Shown here one piece after another: positions 33,810-45,496 of a DNA stretch of 64,000 nt (positions are counted from its first letter, which is position 1; each line of letters begins with the position of its first letter). The position numbers and the translations under genes are program-made. This DNA is from Platerodrilus igneus (taxonomy: Eukaryota; Arthropoda; Insecta; Coleoptera; Lycidae). The stretch covers positions 6,014,001 to 6,078,000 of the forward strand of contig JARFIW010000139.1 of NCBI GenBank assembly GCA_036346225.1, written 5' to 3'. The notes beneath the pieces were generated by a model that did no database searches, was not told the origin of the DNA, and saw only the letters and a program-made list of their open reading frames with translations.

Positions 33810-34860
33810 GTATTATGAATTTTTGGCGCAGTATTCGATGCTCCTGCTTGCTTCGAACACATAGGTATGTGATTGTTTTTTTGATTACTTTTGGAGGCGA
33901 TTTTTGTAAACTCCTTTGATTACACTAGCGCGGCTATAGATATCCTTCCTAAAATTTTCATTGCCATTTTGATTTCAAAAAAGGATTGTTCACCTTTGGC
34001 CTAAGATTCAATATTCCTCTTTGCTTTGAACACTCGAGTATCACATTGCTCTTTCTGCTTAAAAGTTCTGGAAGGTATTTTTTAAAAACGTTTTTGATTA
34101 CGCAGGCGCGGTTGTCTTGATTTTATTTCCTAAATCGCTGATTCTCGTTTCTATCTTAAATAAGATCTGTACTGCTTTTAAAGTAAACTTTGAACATTTA
34201 ATCCACCAATCATTTTTTCTACTTTTTAAACAATTTGGAAATGCTTTTTTTGTAAAGACATCTGATTTTACTAGCACGCTGACTCAATATTTTCCAAATC
34301 CTTCATTTTCATTTTGATCTCGAACAGGAATTAACCAGTTTTTGGTCTGACACTTAATGTTCCTCTTTTCTATGTACATTTACGTTGTACGCTGTTTTTC
34401 TGCATTTTAAAAAGTGTTAAAGTGCTTTTTGAACACCTTTCGTTGCACTAATGCGCATATCTTAATATTTTTTCGTAATTCTGCATCCTCATTGCGATCT
34501 TACTTGGTTCTGGACAAACCTTCGATGCTCTTCTTTGCAATAAAATCTTGGTATTGCATTGTTATTTCTACTGTTTAAGTTCTTGTAGGCGCTTTGATTG
34601 CGCTAACGTAGTGTTTCGATATTCTTCCTAACACTTTTACTCCAATTTAATCTTGAAAAAGAATTGTTCAGTTTTTAATCCAGTTTTCGATGCTCTATGC
34701 TTTGAGCGCCTAGGTATTTCATTGTTCTTTCTACTTTTATGCAGTTTTAGGATGTTTTTATAAACTCCTTTTAATTGCTCTAGCGTGACTGTCTGGATAT
34801 CATTCCTAAAGATTTCATTACCATTTCAATCTTGTAGAAGTGTTTGAAACGTTCCCTTAT
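33810..34860 (+). repeat. diverged ~170-bp satellite array (six units)
   Basis: A unit of roughly 157-178 bp recurs. Landmarks are GATTNCNCTAGCGCGRCT-like words at about 33928, 34105, 34275, 34447, 34604 and 34779, each followed by TCGATATNCTTCCTAAA, a TTTTGATCTTGAAAAAG-like stretch, CGATGCTCCTCTTTGCTTTGAA and TTCTTTCTACTTTTTAAACAG. Copies are well diverged. The monomer length is typical of arthropod satellite DNA. A second array is at 37985-38640. Confidence 0.75.
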
Positions 34861-37800
34861 AAATAATTATAATCACATTTCATTTTACTAGTTTCTGTGT
34901 AAGTTAATTCCACCAATAGGATTAGGTTATTCCCTTTAGGAAATATAAGTTTCATGCTTGTTTAAATTCTAATATAAGAGAGAATTATTTTGCATCATGT
35001 TTGATCGATAGGTTATAAATTCATGTTAGTTTTTAAAAAGGTTAGAGGTGATGTCATCATGGTAATTAATACTGCCCGATTTTGTGTTGTCTTGAAAAGA
35101 TAATGGCATCCAGATGATATCATTATCTTAGTACAAAGTCAAGCCATATACAGTTTTGTTCTGACTCAGGTACATGTGAAACCCGATTTCTGATTTTAGA
35201 TCCAAAATACGTAAGTTTAAATATATACAGGTTAGGTAGTAGAATAGGTTGTTACTATTCCGTGCAGACAAGAAGAAAATAGTAAAGTAAATAAAGAAAA
35301 TCGCCCACGCCGAATACTGCAACAAAACAGAAGGATAGAATAGAGATCCAAACGAATTGGATTTCGTGCTAGCTCAAAACGTCGTAGAGTGGGGCGGGTC
35401 ATACAGAAAGAAAAATTTGAAACCTCCGTAAGTGGATTTATTTACAAACCGTTAGTTAAACATAGCATAAAAATCGTCCTGTTATAACATAATGGAAATA
35501 AGAGCGTCAACTTGCATATACACAACATGGTAATATACATTTAAGCCAATGTAGATGTAAAATCTTAAATAAGTAACATACATATATTTACATAATGTTT
35601 TCAACCCTAAAAATATATAAGAAGAAAATTAGACAATGTGTATAGTATTTTTACCTGTTCTGTGAAGTGCACTTCCTAGAAGTAAAAAACGTAACCGTAA
35701 ATTTAAGTAGCTTACCTTAAACTGACATAAATCACGTGTTAAACTTAATCTAGATCATAATTTAGTAACCAAATTGTTGGCGTTAGCATTTCCTTATTTT
35801 AATTTTAAAACAGTAAAACACGAGCTTCGGTTTATATTACTTGGGAGTAGAAAACAATCACGTAATTACTTGTACACTATGGAAATAAATTCTTAGCACG
35901 CAGTCTGTAATTTATTGTGTCATAACCACGAGTATGAAAACTAAAGCATTTAGGTGGTTATCAACCAACAAGAGAAGTAGTTAGCTTTCATAGCAGCATC
36001 AAGAACAAAACAGAGTAACTGTAGCTTAGGAAGAGAAACTGTCTGCCTCTGGCACCATCGTAGGGGATCTACAAGTGCGCACTTGCACCTACCGACGGAC
36101 TGGATACTCTATGAAACTATTGCACTAGACTAAGTTATTTATTAACCACTGAAGTAACACAATGCCTCTTAAAAAGGAAGCATCTTAAATCAGCAGCGCG
36201 ACTTAAAAAGCACCTTTGCGGAAAAAGGGTCTGTATAGAATCAGCCAGCTTTCGCTCGGTCTCTATTTATAAGGAGAGAACAGCGTGTTTCCGTTTCCTA
36301 AAACAATTTTTATAATAAAATGTCAAGTATTTCTCCGAAGAGCACCTGCAAGTTTTTTCAATATAGTAACTGCGAAGCATTCGTAAAACACGGTTTGCAA
36401 ACAAATAGATAACATAATGGCTCCCAAGAATTGCTAAAACAGGAGACCGTTTTATTGCTCGTACAACGTGCACATCTGTAAAATAACAGAATACCGCCTT
36501 CATAGAAAATTTCTTAGTAAAGTGTAGATAACGAACCCATTAAAAGTGTTCATTTAAGATGGAGATGATGAAACGTATTTCAAAGAATTTATAAGGCGAA
36601 GTTATTTAAATCTTTTATAGAAACCATAACAGTATTTTATGCATATGGTTGAAACGTATTTCGAAAAATTTGTAATCGCCGGCTTCTTTTTAATCTTTGC
36701 AAATCAAAGGAGATTGTTATAGAATGGATTTTACGCATTTGACGGTGTACTAAAAATTTAAGGAAATTTTACCGGACGTTTAGATAAGTACTCGATTCAA
36801 TTGAAAAGAAGTCAAGCTCGTTTAATCACTTAATGAGTGAGAGTTAGAAATTTTATAAGACGCCTCTATATAAACGTAGTTTGAATTTAATATTTATATA
36901 CAGCATCAGAAATCAATCGAGTTCAGAAATTTAAGGTAACAAGGTCCAATTTTGATCCATCCGTCCGAAGTTTACCGATAATGCCTAATGTGGTTTTAAA
37001 GAGAACAATTCCATTCTGTAGGGCAAGACTCCGTTTCTAACATTCAAACGCTCAACAGGCCGCTTTGGTAGGGCCAGTACCTTGGTCAGAGGGCCGCGAA
37101 CTAGGCGAAGTAACCACATATGTTTGGATAATCCCCTACCGAGCGGCTCAGTTAATATTTTTAGGGTCATATGGTTCCCAAAAATTCAACCCGTGGGTTG
37201 AAATTAGTTTGAGATAGCCGAAAGTTCAAAGCTTCAATGGAGCAATAATCCATCACCCGATTGCAGGTACAAAATTTAAATAATCAGACACTGAAACTAT
37301 ACTGAAATAGAGGTTAGGATTTGAATGTATCATTAAATATATAAATTGAATGTACTTGTAAGTGCGTTTGTGTTTAGATTAAATTTGTAGTTAGTAGATT
37401 TACGACATAGTAGACTTTTAATATTTGGTTACGATTGTATTGTAAAACTGTGATGAAAACGTGTGTATTATAGATTTAAAAATATTTTATGTATATTTTT
37501 TGTTTTCCATTATTGTATAGAGTATAGTTACAGTTTTTGCCGTAATAAATTGTTTTGTGATTTTAAAAAAAGCGTGATTGAATATTTCATGTCTTATTTC
37601 ACCTTTACTTTCAGAAATCTTCCTTGCAGTGTCGTAAATAGGTTTATGTGGTTAGGTTCGTTTTAGATTTAAAATAATTTTGGTTTTAATGACTTTTCAA
37701 AATTCGAGATTTTGGCATCCCCTGTTAGCCATTCTAGGGCTTTTCTCCAGCATCTTTACGCGATTAGGTGATGCTCAAGGTATTTCCCGATCAAGGCCAC

Positions 37801-37984
37801 ATTTCGTACCCGATAGCAACAACCCTCTTCAAACTCCTACACCACTGCTCCCACTGAGTTAGTCGGTAACCAACATTTTTGTTAGTACAGTCGTGATTTT
37901 CGGTATTTTACAGAAACGAGATTTTTAGCGGAGTACTTCATGGAATTTTCTGTGAATTACCTGCTGGATATTCTGAGGACCAAA
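34861..37984. other. AT-rich DNA between two satellite arrays
   Basis: No gene supportable. A slightly GC-richer patch at about 37020-37160 (CAACAGGCCGCTTTGG, AGAGGGCCGCGAACTAGG) has no domain I recognise. Confidence 0.5.
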
Positions 37985-38640
37985 AACTATACGTAACATA
38001 TTGTCTGGTTTTTAGCCCAACTTCCGATGCTCCTTTTTGCTTTGAACATTTAAGTATCCCATTCTTCTTTCAACTTTCTAAACAGTTCTTGAAGAACTTT
38101 TTGTAGAGACTTTTGGTTGCGATAGCGCGACTATCTAAATATCCTTTAATTCTTCCTGACATTTCGATCTTGAAAAAGAGTTATTCGGTTTTGATTCAAT
38201 GTTCAATGGTCGTCAGCGCTTTGAATACTTAGGTATCCCATTTTCTCATCTACTTGTAAACAGTTTTGAAATGCATTTTTAAACCTTTTAGATTGCGCTA
38301 GTGCGATTTTCTCGATGTCTTTCCTAAAAACTTTAATGTCTTTTCAATCTTGAAGGTGAGTTGTCAGTTTTGGCCCAATATTAAATGCTCCTCTTTTATT
38401 GGAACAGTTGATGCCACTTATTATATCTACTGTTTAAGTAATTCTGGAAGAAATTCTCGTTTCTATTTTGGAGAAGAGATGCTTTTTGTTTTAAAAACTT
38501 TTTCCATTGTTCTTTCTACTTTTAAAGCAATTTTGGAAAACCTTTTTTTTGTAAACGTTGCGCTTGTGCGATTGTATCGATATTCTTCCTAAATATTTCA
38601 TTGTTTTTCGATCTTCAAAACATTCAATGCTCCCCCTTGC
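37985..38640 (+). repeat. second array of the ~170-bp satellite
   Basis: Three to four units sharing the landmarks of 33810-34860: GCGATAGCGCGACTATCTAA at about 38119, GCGCTAGTGCGATTTTCTCG at about 38295 and GCGCTTGTGCGATTGTATCG at about 38560, each with CTTCCT(A)AA and AGCAATTTTGGAA-type words around. One interval is about 260 bp, so one unit carries extra sequence. Confidence 0.7.
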
Positions 38641-39289
38641 ATTGCACACGAAATTTCTGCTAAGATCAGGATGTATGTACAATTGCAAAATTACTGTTGA
38701 CAATAGAAATTCAAAAATCATGTCTAACATGAACAATTTGACAATTTAGAGGTAAGAAGATATTTTGCTAGTTAAATTCGTTGTTACGAAACGTAGACAC
38801 CAAGCCAAAAACACGACAAGGACATTGGTAGACTACGCTTGCAATTTTACACAACGGACAAATCAAACTGAAAATATTACAAAGTCCAGGATAAAATTTT
38901 AAATCTAGAGATATAAAAAAAACTTGCAGACTTAAAATCCTTCAAAACGCGTCAGAAAATTGAAAATAAAAGACGGGTTACGCAACGCAGGAAAATTTGC
39001 ATATGATCTTGAAAATTTACAAAGTGTAAATTAATTTGAATAATTGAAGACATAACGCAGATCAATCTTGAACAATGAAACTGAAATTTTGCGTAAATTT
39101 ACAATAGAAAATTTGCTATAAGAAGGAATTACGTTCTTTAGGGCTTTCTTATGTAGCCGTATGCATGCATACCTCTCGTTATAATTATACTTGCGTCGAT
39201 AAATTACTAAACCACGAAGTGAGTTTTTACTGTCGACATTCCAATCCAATTGAGTGGTGCGTTAAAACCGCGATCCATCTTGACAACAG
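38641..39289. other. AT-rich DNA, nothing recognised
   Basis: No gene. Words like AAATTTACAAAG and AATTTGCA recur at 38870-39120 without a clear unit; the same kind of sequence appears at 40440-40640 and 45520-45700. Confidence 0.45.
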
Positions 39290-40247
39290 CTAAAATAACA
39301 CGTACAGCCTAACAGAATGAGTTTACCTTATTTAAATCCCGCTAATTGTTTCGAGAATACTCCTGGTAGATAAACCCTTATTTGACAGTTTATATGGTCC
39401 TTCTGGCAGTTGTCCTAAATACACTTCTCTCTTGCTTGTGTAAAAATTTAGCATCGCATATTGCAAATACCTTGATCACCCCGTATTTGGTTTGGACGGC
39501 ATATATTGCCGAAACCAACATTTTTCCTCCAAATGCCAGCAACATTTATCAATTGTTACAAACTCCGAGTGGTGACAGTCCTTTTGACAATTAGCTACGA
39601 ACACATCAAATATAACTCGAATAGGAGCATGCCTGTCTATTGCTCTACGCTCGTGTAGGGTTTGTTTGTCGTCAAACTTTATGACGCGTAAGAGAAATCT
39701 AAGCCTCTGAAGAGATATCGTCAGGTAAAACATTTCGATACCTTATCCGTCGGTACGTCACCTCTTCAGTATTTATTCGACTTACAATCAGGTAGAGTAG
39801 CCGGCGTCTTGATTCCGGGAGTACCTAGTGTTTACAATTTCTATAATGTCTATTATATCATTCTTGAAGAAATATTCCCGTAATTCTAATGGTTCTTTCA
39901 ATATTTTAGTGTTCATCGACGGACCAGGAAATCGTTTCACAAGATTTCTTTGTGCAGTTTTCATAGCTTTACGTTTGGGTATTTCTTCCAACTAATAAAT
40001 TTATCTTTTCCTATAAATTTTAACTCATTTGAACGAGATATCTTTTCCTCATCCTCAGCATCTGGTGTATTTTGTTCAGATACACTATCTGTATTCTGTT
40101 CTTCTTGATCTAATTTCTGATCTGATTAGAAATCTTCATATTCATTTGGCAAGTTTATCAAGCCCCTCCAAAGTCGCTGGAGATGCTGCTCTTTCTCGTA
40201 TGACTGCATGTGCCTATAATATTCGTACTTGGAACATTGCGATTTAA
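39290..40247 (-). pseudogene. piggyBac transposase, N-terminal half remnant
   Basis: On the - strand from 40247: YYRHMQSYEKEQHLQRLWRG, an acidic stretch EEQNTDSVSEQNTPDAEDEE, and ELKFIGKDKFISWKKYP. After a frame change come RNLVKRFPGPSMNTKILKEP and LELREYFFKNDIIDII. Another frame gives LQRLRFLLRVIKFDDKQT, ERRAIDRHAPIRVIFDVFV, the region around TIDKCC (normally TIDEQL) and FRQYMPSKPNTG, then KVFAMCDAKF and QLPEGPYKLSNKGLS. This is the piggyBac order from the acidic N-terminus into the catalytic core. The downstream half is missing. Several frameshifts and a stop; no ends identified. Confidence 0.82.
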
Positions 40248-40250
40248 GCA

Positions 40251-40691
40251 ACTTAGAAAAACTTGTTACTAACTCAAAAATTTATTTACCTAAAAATTAA
40301 ATTAAAAATTGGTTAAAATGTACAAAGTCGAGAGATGAGAAAAATTCGTTGGTTAGTCGGATTTTTATAAAAATAGAAGTAAAGGAAAAATGTGAAACTA
40401 TTATAGTTTTTGGAACTGCGGAAAGTTTGCTTACTAATTTACGTAACGCACTAAATGTAAAACTAAAACCAATGATTAACAAAATATCCAATTTAAAGAT
40501 GTCGTAAATTTGCAGGACAATTAAATTTTACAAAGCTTACAAATTTACCACAAACTAGACAAACAGTTTAAATTTATGAAATATACAAAACGTTTAAAGG
40601 AAACTCTTAAATTTACAACTTACGAATAGGAAGAAATTCTACTACTTAACTTTAAGGGTTGGTTAAAAAGTAGTTTTACAAAATATAATTA
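40251..40691. other. AT-rich DNA, nothing recognised
   Basis: No gene. Degenerate AAATTTACAA-type words recur, as at 38870-39120. Confidence 0.45.
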
Positions 40692-41220
40692 GTGTGTGAA
40701 GTTAGCACCCATTTTTAAAACTCATGATTTTGAAAGTTGTTCCAGATTGTTCTAATCTTGTACCGCATTGTTCCAATTTGACATTATTTTATTCCAAAAG
40801 ATTATTCGAAAATTTGGAAAAAACCCATTTTGTTACTAGCACCCCATTTATCGAAAATCGCGGTTTTGGCCATCGCTTAACATTGTTCTAGTTGTTCCAA
40901 ACATTGTTCCAAAAGGACAATTCCATATTTAAACGGTTCTTCAAAAAAAACGGCAAAAACGTTTTTTTGCTGGCACCCCATTTTTCAAAAATAGAAATTT
41001 TGGCCCTCGATAAAGATTGTTCCAGTTGTTCCAAACATTGTTTCAAAAGGACAATTCCGTATCTAAACGATTCTTCAAAAAAAGAAAAACAGAAAAAAAA
41101 AATTTTGGACAAACAAGACTGCCGGGCCAAGAGTAAACATACATTTCCCTTCTTGTTCCAATGAATAACTTTTTTTTCTGAACTGTTCTAAGCCTAAAAA
41201 CATAGTTTTGCAGTATGAAT
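40692..41220 (+). repeat. left inverted arm of the foldback element
   Basis: Outer unique part (to about 40870), then about two copies of the ~133-bp unit (with TTGTTCCAAACATTGTT and AAACGATTCTTC words), then the inner part with GCCGGGCCAAGAGTAAACAT and CATAGTTTTGCAGTATGAAT. The arm resumes after the LINE at 43639 with AGCGGTTCTTCCAAAAATCG. Confidence 0.8.
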
Positions 41221-42689
41221 GCAAGAACATCGGAAGACGAAAGGCATGCACCCGGCGCAGTACGGATTTAGACAAGGACGATCAACCGAAGACGTCGTAA
41301 ACAAAGCCATAAACTCTGCAACCACTTCAAATAAAAAATACGTGGCCCTAATCATGATAGACATAGAAGGAGCCTTCAACAACTTATGGTGGCCAACACT
41401 GTTCCATAGGCTAATCGAAATACAATGTCCAAAACAACTACATCATACCTTCAGAAGCTATTTCCAAGATAGATTTGTAACATTGTCTGGTACTAAAAAC
41501 ATCGCAAAATCAATCACCAAAGGATGCCCACAGGGGTCAGTCTGCGGTCCCATGTTTTGGGACATTGCGACTGAGGAGCTTTTGGAGCAGCTGCAAACCG
41601 CAAATGAGGTGAGGTCTGTAGTAGCTTATGCGGACGACATCTTGTTGGTGGTGGAAGGAGGTTCCAGAAATGAACTACAGCACAATGCAAACACCGCATT
41701 GAACAAAACCCTAGAATGGTGCAACGCAAATAAGATGACGATAGCACATGACAAAACAACTTATATGATAGTTAAAGGTTCTCTAGAAAGAGACCCTATC
41801 GTTAAACTGAACAGAGGCAGAATACGAAGAACACGGGAGGCCAAATGCCTAGGGCTAACCCTTGATGAAAAGCTGAACTACGAAAAACACATTGCCGCAG
41901 TGACTTGCAGGTGCTAGTAAAGCTATGCAATGCATAGCAACCCTTGCACAATGTACGTACAATATCCCCCTAAACTGTGTAAGATCATACTTATCCAGCG
42001 TACTTGCAGCAATAATAAACCATGCAGCGAGCGCCTGGGCAACCAGATTACATCTAGCAAAACCCAAACAAAAAGTCAACAGTACCCAAAGGGGGACACT
42101 AATAAGACTTACTGGAGCATACCGGACCGTATCACACGACGCCCTCTATGCGATATTAGGAGTCCTCCCTCTTGATCTGTATATCAGAAAGAGAGCGGCG
42201 ACATACTGGTTAAAAAACAACAAACCAGAAAAAGTCCGGGAAATCCTAAAAGTAACATCAGAAATTCGGATGAAAAAGGAAATTCAGGACACAATACTAA
42301 CCGAGTGGCAAGATAGATGGAACCAGAGCACAAATGGGAGGAGGGTATACGCACTAGTCCCAAACATCCGAGACAGGCTAAACTGTCACCACTTGGTCCC
42401 CTCACAAGGGCTCATTCTTTTTCTCACAGGGCATGGTCCTTTTCCAACCTACAGGAACCGCTTCGACTTCCAAGACAACAACAACTGCACATGTGGTGAA
42501 GTGGGGACACCGGAACATCTGGTGTTCCACTGCACCGAACTGCAACAGGACCTAGGAATGGGCAGGACAATTCTACGGGACATACCCCTCTCGGACATGC
42601 TCTGGAATGAAAACATATTTCCTTACCTAAACAGAATCACTCACCAAACTACTACTATACTACACCAAAGGTACACAAACGGACTCTGA
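41221..42689 (+). pseudogene. R1-type LINE reverse transcriptase and C-terminal domain
   Basis: Frame one (to about 41914): HPAQYGFRQGRSTEDVV, motif A ALIMIDIEGAFNNLWWP, TKGCPQGSVCGPMFWDIA, catalytic SVVAYADDILLVVEG, EWCNANKMTIAHDKT and KCLGLTLDEKLNYEKHI. A one-base gain near 41912 moves the rest into another frame: ASKAMQCIATLA..., IINHAASAWATRLHL, TLIRLTGAYRTVSHDALYA, and the C-terminal knuckle CTCGEVGTPEHLVFHC, stopping at 42687-42689. GCPQGS and the C-x-C-x7-H-x4-C knuckle fit the R1 group. The endonuclease and ORF1 are lost by 5' truncation. One frameshift only, so fairly young. Confidence 0.88.
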
Positions 42690-43629
42690 CAGGACACACA
42701 CAAACACCATACAAACCCCACACATCACAAATACCACAAACACAGATCACACGAAACACAGAAGTTTGACGTAACGCATCGAACGTGCAATACAAAAGCA
42801 CAATCCACCCAACAAACATGGCAACCGACAACAAACAAGCGGCATTCTCCCAAGGACATACCAGGAACCACATGTCTCCTGAAGATCTACCAGATGGCTC
42901 GTGAATCCTGACGACCGGGAGTGATACCAGTTAAAACAAAGTGAAAATAGTGAAAACGGCAAAAGTGCGGCAAACGTACCTCAAACACAAGTTTCCCCCA
43001 GAACACTTATTAGCATTAGAATACTAACATTAGTAGGATAAGGACTCAATACTAACCATCTAACCAAAAAATACAAGTAACTAAAATAAACAAGAGAAAA
43101 TACTAACCAAATTCGTAATTGTTTTAAGAAATCTAACCCTAGTTTCAGTAACGTAATGTTTATATTTCCAATGATGTAGCGCAACTAAAAATTACTACAG
43201 GAGAAATATTCTGACAACATAATTACAACACATCAGCACGACAAAATACACACAAACACGCACACGCACAAGCACACACACACACACACACACACACACA
43301 ACAGAGACTGTACGTGGCCTTTCTGGTTTCCGGCTGCCGACGGCCAGGACACGTACAGGAATGCGAACTTCTCGGTTTCTGATTTCCGGCTGCCGACGGT
43401 CGGAAGCTGGGAAGTCCCAAGGACATTACCACAGACAGAAACACACACAGACACACTCACGCACCCACACAAACACACACACACACGAGTATTTCCAAAC
43501 GCAAATATTATAAAACTAACTAATATAACTTAAGGTAGCAAATAATTCTGTTAGATTTCATAGGAGTAACAGGTTTGCTGTAATTTTTAGGTAGCAAACT
43601 AATTGTAATGTTAGAATAAATAAAAAAAA
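41221..43629 (+). mobile_element. 5'-truncated R1-type LINE inserted in the left foldback arm
   Basis: 2409 bp bounded by AGTATGAAT (41212-41220) and AGTATAAAT (43630-43638), a 9-bp target duplication with one mismatch. It carries RT and the C-terminal domain of one polyprotein (next entry), then a ~0.94-kb 3' UTR rich in CACACA runs (43246-43300, 43440-43486) with the word CCGGCTGCCGACGG twice. It ends AGAATAAATAAAAAAAAA, a poly(A) signal merged with a short A-tail. The left arm sequence reads continuously once this insert is removed. Confidence 0.9.
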
Positions 43630-43779
43630 AGTATAAATCTCATATCACTAGCGGTTCTTCCAAAAATCGATGTTTTACGTTAGAAAAAACCCATGTAGAT
43701 TTTATAGATATATACGTTTATTGGCGTGACATAAGAACCTTGTCAAACACATCCATTCATAATTTCCTTCTTATTTTTG

Positions 43780-44326
43780 TAATGAAAACGATGACTACTA
43801 TATGGCCAGAACAAAAAGTTAACTGTATGGAACAAAAGAGAAAAACTGTATTTACTCTTGTCCATACAGTAAAAACATAGGATTTTGGGAGAACCAGTGG
43901 CGAGGAGATTCATACTGCAGTTTTCTAGGCTTAGAACAGTGCAGAACAAAAAGTTAGCCACTGGAACAATAGAGAAAGGCTATGTTTACTCTTGTCGAAC
44001 AGTAAAAACATCGATTTTTGGGAGAACCGCTGGTGATAGGAGATTTATACTGCAGAACTATGTTTTTTAGGCCTAGAACAGCTCAGAACAAAAAGCTAGC
44101 CATTGGACCAAAAGAGGAAGGCTATGTCGACTCTTCTCGATATAGTAAAAACATCGATTTTTGGGAGAATCGCTGGTGATAGGAGATTCATACTGCAGAA
44201 CTATGTTTTTTAGACTTAGAACAGCTCAGAACAAAAAATGATCCATTGGAGCAAGAAGGGAAAGGTATGTTTACTCTTGGCCCGGCAGTCTTGTTTGTCC
44301 AAAAATCTTTATTTTTCCGTTTTTTT
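43780..44326 (+). repeat. inner part of the right foldback arm, ~135-143-bp units
   Basis: Three to four copies of a unit with GGGAGAACCGCTGGTGATAG, TACTGCAGAACTATG, TAGAACAGCTCAGAACAAAA and CTATGTTTACTCTTGTC; the unit starts (GGGAGAA) are at 43887, 44020 and 44163. It pairs with the left arm around 41150-41220 and 43639-43675. Confidence 0.8.
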
Positions 44327-45310
44327 GAAGAATCGTTTAGATACGGAATTGTCGTTTTGGAACAATGTTTGGAACAACTAGAACAATCTTAATCGAGGAC
44401 CAAAAATTCGATTTTTGAAAAATGGGGTGCCAGCAAAAAAGTGTTTTTGACGTTTTTTTGAAGAATCGTTTAGATACGGAATTGTCCTTTTGGAACAATG
44501 TTTGCAACAACTAGAACAATCTTAATCGAGGACCAAAAATTCGATTTTTGAAAAATGGGGTGCCAGCAAAAAAGTGTTTTTGACGTTTTTTTGAAGAATC
44601 GTTTAGATACGGAATTGTCCTTTTGGAACAATGTTTGGAACAACTAGAACAATCTTAATCGAGGACCAAAAATTCGATTTTTGAAAAATGGGGTGCCAGC
44701 AAAAAAGTGTTTTTGACGTTTTTTTGAAGAATCGTTTAGATACGGAATTGTTCTTTTGGAACAATGTTTGCAACAACTAGAACAATCTTAATCGAGGACC
44801 AAAATTCGATTTTTGAAAATGGGGTGCCAGCAAAAAGTGTTTTGACGTTTTTGAAGAATCGTTTAGATACGGAATTGTCCTTTTGGAACAATGTTTGGAA
44901 CAACTAGAACAATCTTAATCGAGGACCAAAAATTCGATTTTTGAAAAATGGGGTTCCAGCAAAAAAGTGTTTTTGACGTTTTTTTGAAGAATCGATTAGA
45001 TACGGAACTGTCCTTTTGGAACAATGTTTGCAACAACTAGAACAATCTTAATCGAGAACCAAAAATTCGATTTTTGAAAAATGGGGTTCCAGCAAAAAAG
45101 TGTGTTTGACGTTTTTTTGAAGAATCGTTTAGATACGGAATTGTCCTTTTGGAACAATGTTTGGAACAACTAGAACAATCTTGATCGAGGACCAAAAATT
45201 CGATTTTTGAAAAATGGGGTTCCAGCAAAAAAGTGTTTTTGACGTTTTTTTGAAGAATCGTTTAGATACGGAATTGTCCTTTTGGAACAATGTTTGGAAC
45301 AACTAGAACA
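44327..45310 (+). repeat. eight ~133-bp tandem units of the right arm, dimeric order
   Basis: Units begin GAAGAATCG(T/A)TTAGATACGG at 44327, 44460, 44593, 44726, 44853, 44986, 45119 and 45252 (spacing 133 except one of 127). Units 1 to 7 alternate between TGTTTGGAACAAC and TGTTTGCAACAAC, so the array grew by duplicating a two-unit (~266-bp) block. Unit 5 is preceded by several single-base losses in homopolymers. Confidence 0.9.
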
Positions 45311-45496
45311 ATGGCCAAAACAACGATTTTCGATAAATGAGGTGACTGTTACAAAATGGGTTTTTTCCAAATTTTCGAGGAATCTTTTGGAATAAAATAA
45401 TGTCAAATTGGAACAATGCGGTACAAGATTACAACAATCTGGAACAAGTTTCAAAATCATGATTTTTAAAAAATGGGGTGCTATCTTCACACACAT
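45311..45496 (+). repeat. outer end of the right foldback arm
   Basis: Reverse complement of the left outer part: ACAAAATGGGTTTTTTCC, TCTTTTGGAATAAAATAATG, GAACAATGCGGTACAAGATT and the end GGTGCTATCTTCACACAC. Confidence 0.85.

Larger units (their letters stand above)
40692..45496. mobile_element. foldback element with tandem-repeat arms, split by a LINE
   Basis: The two ends are inverted copies: the left starts GTGTGTGAAGTTAGCACCC and the right, on the other strand, GTGTGTGAAGATAGCACCCC. The left arm is 40692-41220 continued at 43639-43675 (the gap is an inserted LINE). The right arm is about 43780-45496 and is longer because its ~133-bp unit is amplified. Long inverted arms made of tandem subrepeats around a short non-coding loop are the defining structure of foldback (FB/TU-type) elements. 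The only coding sequence inside belongs to the later LINE. Without the LINE it is about 2.4 kb. The left flank AATTA and right flank ATTTA give no clear target duplication. Confidence 0.75.

Noticed and set aside
43223..43484. Two overlapping reading frames rich in Cys/Val/Ser on the - strand
   Set aside because: They are translations of CACACA microsatellites in the 3' UTR of the LINE.
44327..45310. CRISPR-like array
   Set aside because: Direct units are 133 bp with no unique spacers, in a eukaryotic sequence; they are the arm of a foldback element.
45037..45496. Reading frames of 63 and 108 codons on the - strand with repeated SCSKHCSKRTIPYLNDSSKK
   Set aside because: The repeated peptides are translations of the 133-bp tandem units and have no coding signature.
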